Positions 59,255-64,000 of a DNA stretch of 64,000 bases are shown here, piece after piece; position 1 is the stretch's first letter, and every line of letters begins with the position of its first letter. The notes below the pieces were generated by a model. It did not search any database. It was not told the DNA's origin and was given only the letters and a program-made list of their open reading frames with translations. Made by a program: the position numbers and the translations under genes. This DNA is from Alisma plantago-aquatica (lineage: Eukaryota > Streptophyta > Magnoliopsida > Alismatales > Alismataceae), in contig OY856410.1 of the NCBI GenBank assembly GCA_963693085.1, positions 891,325,835 to 891,389,834 on the forward strand. Reading direction: 5' to 3'.

Positions 59255-59619
59255 AAGGTAAACAAAGATGGGTACTTCCTCTGCACCTCATCCTATTACC
59301 TTCATATGGTTACTTGCATATCATGGTGATGTCACATCATTCATACATATCTCATCTTGGGTCAGCACAAAAACCCCCACATAAGAAGACATTTGCAAAT
59401 ATGGAAAATAGAAACCTATTGTGCCACTTGTATAAATCTAATAATAATGACTTCTACAAATTAGTTTCACCATGTCACGCTCCAGCGATCAGGGAGGCGA
59501 TCAAGGTGGCGACCAGGGAGGCGACCAAGATGGAGTGAAAAGGGGGGGATTCTGGTGAGAATCCTCCAGGGAGATAGATCGGGAGGAATGTGTCTTCGAA
59601 TCAGCCTGGAAGAGTGTCG

Positions 59620-60681
59620 ATGGCTTGGGGAAAAGGCAGGTCCGATGCTCCGGTGGAAAAGGAAACGAGATCATGGGCGGATCTGTTTGCTACACAGAAG
59701 GAGGGCAATGGAACAGTGCTGAAGCCGCGTCCGGTGCAGATAATTGATGGAGCTATCAAATATTCGAAGACCATTGTGGAAAGGAATGTGTCTAAGTGGG
59801 AGAATGCAGTGGCGGGATATGTGATAGGTCTGAAGCCGCACTGGCCGACATTGCAGAGACATCTAAAGATAATCTAGAAGATCAAGGGGAGTATGGAGAT
59901 TATGTCGAGAGGTAATGATCTCTTTATCATCAGGTTCTCAGATATGAATGAGATGAAGACTTCTCTAGAGAATGGGCCTTGGTTTTTCGTTGGTAAACCT
60001 CTAAGTCTGAAGAAATGGCAATGAGGAGAGCCTATGGATAAGGTGAAGTTGATGTAGGTGTCGGTGTGGGTTAAACTGTTCAATCTGCCTCTTGAATTGT
60101 GGGATGAGGAGGTTTTCAGTTTGATAGGAAGCTTCCTGGGTGAATCGTTGAGGCCGGACTCTCTGACACGAGATATGAGGAGGCTCGAGTTTGTGAGGAT
60201 CCAAATCCTTATTCCTGCGTCATCGTCATTCCCGACAGAAGTGAAGTTACAGAGTGACGATGGTGTGAAGAGGGTTGTTAGAGTGGAATATGAATGTCTC
60301 CCTGCGTGTTGCAAGGTGTGTGGTACATTTGGGCATGGGCAGGGAGTCTGTCAGATGGAGAATGAGAAGAAAGGGAAGGCGAAGAAGGTCTGGGTGGAGA
60401 AGAATAATATGGATGCAGATCTGTTCTATGACTGCCCGCCAATTGAGCAGCAGGTGATTGATGTTATGCCATTTGAAGTGGGAAACAACAAAGAAGGTAA
60501 TATCTGTATAAATGATGTTGTGGTGGATAACTCTACTGGTGGAAATGCTCAGCTGGTGGAGGAAGAGGTTGGTCTACCTGAGACGCCTATTGGTATGCAA
60601 ACTATTGAAGCTAGAACCCCCTCTCCGTCTTCATGGAAGGAAGGTCGAAGGAAACAAAAATCTCCTCCGAGGAATGTATAA
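59620..60681 (+). pseudogene. LINE ORF1 (DUF4283, CCHC knuckle), three in-frame stops
   Basis: The ATG at 59620 (GTGTCGATGGCTTGG) begins MAWGKGRSDAPVEKE. The DUF4283 part has AVAGYVIGLKPHW, NDLFIIRFSDMNEM and ENGPWFFVGKPLSLKKW, then VSVWVKLFNLPLELWDEEVF. A knuckle CCKVCGTFGHGQGVC (C-x2-C-x4-H-x4-C) lies at about 60310-60352. The tail is acidic, then basic (KEGRRKQKSPPR). Stops at 59875, near 60022 and at 60055 interrupt an otherwise single frame. It binds element RNA in active relatives. Confidence 0.87.
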
Positions 60682-60703
60682 AAAATCCCTCAACAAAAGG
60701 TGA

Positions 60704-63700
60704 TTGGGATTCCTATTTCTCCTAACAGTTTTAGGGTGCTCGAATTTGCTGATGGGGGAGAAGAAAATGGGAATGGAACTGGTGCTGGTAGGCTTCCAGC
60801 AGGTACCAGTGCCAATGGTTAGTGACCTTAATGTGGTGGCATGGAACGTCCGGGGCTTAAATAAGCCCGGACGTCAAAGGGATGTACAGGAAGCTATATG
60901 TAATTTTAAGTCCTCTGTTACTTGCTTATTTGAAACTAAGATCAGGAAAAGGAAGATGAAGAGGGTCTTTAATTTGGGTTTTTCGGGTTATGATTGGATT
61001 TCTAATCATGGTTGCAATCCGCTTGGCAGAGTGGTTATCGTGTGGCTGAAGAATGAGTTAATCATCTCTACTATTGCTTAAACGGATCCGTTTGTGATGT
61101 GCGGTGTGAACTATAAGGATAAGAAGTTTATTCTGGTGGATGTGTATGTCCATAATCCTGAACACAAAAGAACTATTATGTGGACTGAGCTTAGGGCTGC
61201 TTTGAATTTGGTTATTGGTCAGTCGGTCTTCATTGTTGGAGATTTTAATGCTATTTGTTTTGATGCAGACAAGTTTGGTAGAGCAGCTAATTCCTATAGT
61301 TCGATGCAAGAATTCAATGACTTTGTTAATTCCTATGGCCTGGTGGAGTTGGAGTATAATGGTGCTAACTACACCTGGGACAATAGGCAGAAAGGGGGTA
61401 ATCTTGTGATGTCTAAAATTGACAGAGGAATTTGTAATACTGATTTTCTGGCTGAGTTCCCTAGAAGTTGGGGGGTTATTGCTAGTTCGATTCACAGTGA
61501 TCATAAAATTTTGGTTACTCATGTGGATGAGTCTAAATACAAGAAGAGGACTCCTTTTCGTTTCATTAATTCTTGGGTGGAGCAACAGGGGTTTATGGAA
61601 GTTGTTCAGGTGGCTTGGATGAAGGATGTGAAAGGTTGTCCTATGTATAGGTTGTGCAGGAAGCTTGAAAACGTTATAAATGCTTTGATTGTGTGGAATA
61701 AAATGATGGTGGGTAATATCCATGAGAGGAGGAGGTTGACGGAAGCTGAGTTCACTGCTCTGTCTGATAGTCTTGATAGTGATCCACATAATGGTGAGCT
61801 TGCTGAGAAAGTTAATATTAAAAGGAAAGAAGCATGTATGGCTTATGACGCTGAAGAGTCTTTGCTTAGGCAAAAGTCAAGGGTGCAGTGGTTGAAATTA
61901 GGGGATAAAAACTCGAATTTTTTTTATGCCTCTCTCAGATCTAGAAGGGTGAGGAATACTATTCATGCTTTAAAGATTGATGATCAGCTTTGTATGGATG
62001 ATGATATGATCTGTGAGCATATTAATACTTTCTATGAATCTATTTTTAAAAAGGATGACGACAGTTATTGTTTTGATAACTTGGATGTGGAACTCCCTAA
62101 GCTATCTGATGAACAGTTTAATAGCTTGTGTGCCTATGTTACTGAAGGAGGTTGAGGAGGTGATTGAGAAATCTAATGGAGATAAGGCGTCAGGGCCTGA
62201 TGGCTTCAACTATTTGTTTTACAAGAAGTGTTGGGGGATTATTAAGGAGGATGTGGTTAAAGTTGTGAAGAATTTCTTTGCTAGTGGCAGGATGCTCAAG
62301 GAAGCTAATAGAGCCTTGATCACTTTGATTCCTAAAGTGCATGATGATGTGGATGTTAAAGACTGGAGACCGATCTCCCTTTGCAATGTCTGTTATAAGA
62401 TCATTTCGAAGATTATGGCGAATAGACTGAGTTCCATTCTTCCTTCTATCATTGATAGTGCACAGTGTGCTTTTCTTAAAGATGGAAGTATAACTGATGC
62501 TACTCTTCTTGTCAATGATCTTATCAACAATATGATGAAGAGCAATTCTCCTAAATTCTGTTTGAAAATGGATATCAAGAAAGCGTATGATTCTATTAAC
62601 TGGATGTATCTATACAGAGTTATGGACAAGATGAATTTTCCATCCTGTTTTATTAATTGGGTTAGAGTTATCTTTGAAAGTACCAGTTGCCAGATCCTCA
62701 TTAATGGTGTTCCTTCTAGGAAGCTGCATCCTACAAGGGGTATTCGTCAGGGGGATCCCTTGGCTCCTTTTCTTTTTGCTATCTCGATGCAGGGCTTGTC
62801 TTCTATGCTTAGGGGTGCTGAAAAAAGGAAGGAGTTTGATGCCTTAAGAGCCTCGCATGTGCTTTCTATATCGCATGTCATCTTTGCTGATGATGTGGTT
62901 ATTTTTGCGGAAGCTAATGAGAAGTCAGTCAATACTATTGCAAAAGTGGTTAGGGATTTTGGAAATTTTTCAGGTATGAAGGTTAGCAAAGATAAAAGCT
63001 CGGTGTTCTGTAATAGTGTTGCTAATGATAGAAGACTGGTTGATGTTTTAGGGGTTAATATTGACTCTCTGCCAAAAAAGTATCTTGGTTTGCCTTTGTT
63101 TAAAGGAAGAATTACGAGAAGCTTGTGTTCCCCTATGATTGACAAGATGAAGGTGAGGCTGGAAGTCTAAACTTCTCTCTTTTGCTGGGAGAGTCGAGTT
63201 GATTGTCTCTACTCTCTCTTATTTTCAATTGTATTGGACGGCTGCATTTCCCTTACCAGTTAGTGTTGAGATGGAGATTGAGAAGCTTTGTAGGGATTTC
63301 CTTTGGGGAGGAGCTATGCTTGAGAAGAAGATACATACCATTGATTGGGAGAGCATTTGTTTGCCTAAAGATGAAGGTGGTTTGGGCATTCGTCATTCAA
63401 GGGATATAGTCACTGCTTGTATGGTGAAAAAACTTTGGGATGTGTCTAATAAGAAGGACTCCTTGTGGGATCAGTGGATAAATGAAAGATACTTGAAAGG
63501 GGACTCTGTTTGGAGTGTTAAGGTCCATGCTAATTTGACCTGGATCTGGAAAAAGCTTATTCTGGTTAGGGATAAGATTGTTAAAAGGGTTCTCTTCTTT
63601 GTAGGTAATGGTGACAAAGCTTTGTTGTGGAGGGATCCCTGGTTGGACGTGGGGTTTTTTTGAATGACTATTTGTCTGATATAATTCAGATCAATAGTGG

Positions 63701-64000
63701 TGTTGGTAAGTTTGCTAAAGTGAACTGTTACAGGGATGAAGATGGAGGCTGGAAGGTTTCTAAGTCGAGGCATATCAATCATGTGATTGACTTTGTTAAA
63801 GGTAAGGTGCCTACCTTTAAGGAGAATGAAGATACTCTCTTGCTTAATGGTAAGAAGGTGGTTAAGATGAAGGATTTCTAGAATGAGGTCAGAGTTTCTT
63901 ATCCTAAATGTTGCTGGGCTAAGTGTCTTTGGAAGACTAAAGCGCCTATGAAAGCTATTTGTACTGCTTGGAGATGTCTTAAAGGTGGGTTGCTGACGAC
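60704..64000 (+). pseudogene. LINE ORF2 (endonuclease, reverse transcriptase, zf-RVT start), partial
   Basis: Endonuclease: LNVVAWNVRGLNKPGRQ (60829), FETKIRKRKM, VFIVGDFNAICF (61228), NYTWDNRQ, SKIDRGICN and SIHSDHKILV (61489). Reverse transcriptase: WLKLGDKNSNFFY (61891), KASGPDGFN (62187), DWRPISLCNVCYKIISKIMA (62361), CLKMDIKKAYDSINW (62562), RGIRQGDPLAPFLFAI (62739) and the catalytic FADD at 62883-62894. Then KYLGLPLFKGRI, LLWRDPWLD, and zf-RVT beginning KCLWKTKAPMKAICTAW at the window end. A TAA at 61079 keeps the frame. Frameshifts lie near 62150 and 63165, and a third at the T-run 63654-63661. RNase H, if any, is outside. Confidence 0.92.

Larger units (their letters stand above)
54521..59464 (-). 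mobile_element. Element B: LTR retrotransposon (3' LTR and start of the internal region)
   Basis: Minus-strand element inserted in the right LTR of C and itself interrupted near 59465 by a LINE. The LTR (54521-59216) is 4.7 kb. The adjoining internal piece 59217-59464 matches 22753-22990 of element A. The bases before it are GCACC, which should recur at its far end outside the window. It is the only full-length LTR of the A/B type here and serves as the reference for the deletions in A. Confidence 0.8.
59465..64000 (+). mobile_element. L1-type LINE, less decayed, 3' end outside the window
   Basis: It interrupts element B. The exact 5' boundary is uncertain (59440-59475), because similarity to element A ends there and the downstream target duplication is not in view. 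A GC-rich leader with near-repeated GGGAGGCGACCA precedes ORF1 and ORF2. Codon-level damage is light: four in-frame stops and about three frameshifts over 4.4 kb. The protein motifs differ from those of the LINE at 12644, so it belongs to another L1 lineage. Confidence 0.88.

Noticed and set aside
60058..60314. Antisense frames over LINE ORF1 knuckle region (59874-60314)
   Set aside because: No motif; opposite to a supported coding frame.
61058..61873. Long antisense ORF (271 codons) across LINE ORF2
   Set aside because: Plus-strand endonuclease motifs are explicit here; the antisense frame is a by-product of codon bias.
1..64000. Host genes, tRNA or rRNA genes, pararetroviral insertions
   Set aside because: I found no intact host coding region, no cloverleaf-like B-box context and no coat or movement-protein motifs; a tool scan could still find short RNA genes.

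Overview
This window looks like intergenic nuclear DNA of a flowering plant. It is AT-rich, it has no intact host gene that I can recognise, and almost all of it is explained by plant transposable elements nested in one another. Plant markers include L1-type LINEs with DUF4283-like ORF1s, an RTE-type LINE with the plant reverse-transcriptase block FGFMPGRST, Ty3/Gypsy elements with tRNA-Asp-like or initiator-Met-like primer sites, and a Mutator-like element. Every coding region is broken by stops or frameshifts.

Left part (1-19945). The base layer is a decayed LTR element on the plus strand. Its internal region is 1-42, 9633-12643 and 18483-19299, and its 3' LTR starts at 19300. It encodes two successive Ulp1-like cysteine protease domains. 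Two later insertions sit in it. The first is a minus-strand, Athila/Tat-like LTR retrotransposon (43-9627, 5-bp duplication CCTGC) that keeps gag, protease and one more ORF but has lost reverse transcriptase, RNase H and integrase. The second is a full-length L1 LINE (12644-18465) with a 17-bp duplication.

Centre-left (19946-36781). A minus-strand LTR element without coding sequence (element A, 19946 to about 28456) interrupts the previous LTR. Unassigned AT-rich DNA follows. It holds a probable solo LTR (30712-32296) and two separate arrays of one diverged 80-bp repeat.

Centre (36782-44573). A 1.33-kb Mutator-like element with TIRs of about 170 bp is followed by an antisense RTE LINE fragment. 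That fragment is split in two by a Copia-like LTR element (39542-43630, duplication CTTCA).

Right part (44574-64000). Element C is a plus-strand LTR element with LTRs of about 4.9 kb that carries only gag. Its right LTR is cut by element B (minus strand, LTR 4.7 kb), and B is cut by a second, younger-looking L1 LINE that runs off the window. A, B and C belong to one related group: they share LTR blocks, and A and C also share the primer-site region and a post-gag segment.

The best candidates for something undescribed are (1) a short hairpin just 5' of every recognisable LTR-element polypurine tract, with different stem sequences but preserved pairing; (2) a second, internal hairpin-plus-polypurine module in two different elements; (3) the Ulp1-like protease pair inside an LTR element; (4) arrays of short CG-containing or palindromic words in the U3 of different LTR families; and (5) a 151-bp higher-order tandem repeat inside the LTR of element C. 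All alignments were made by eye.
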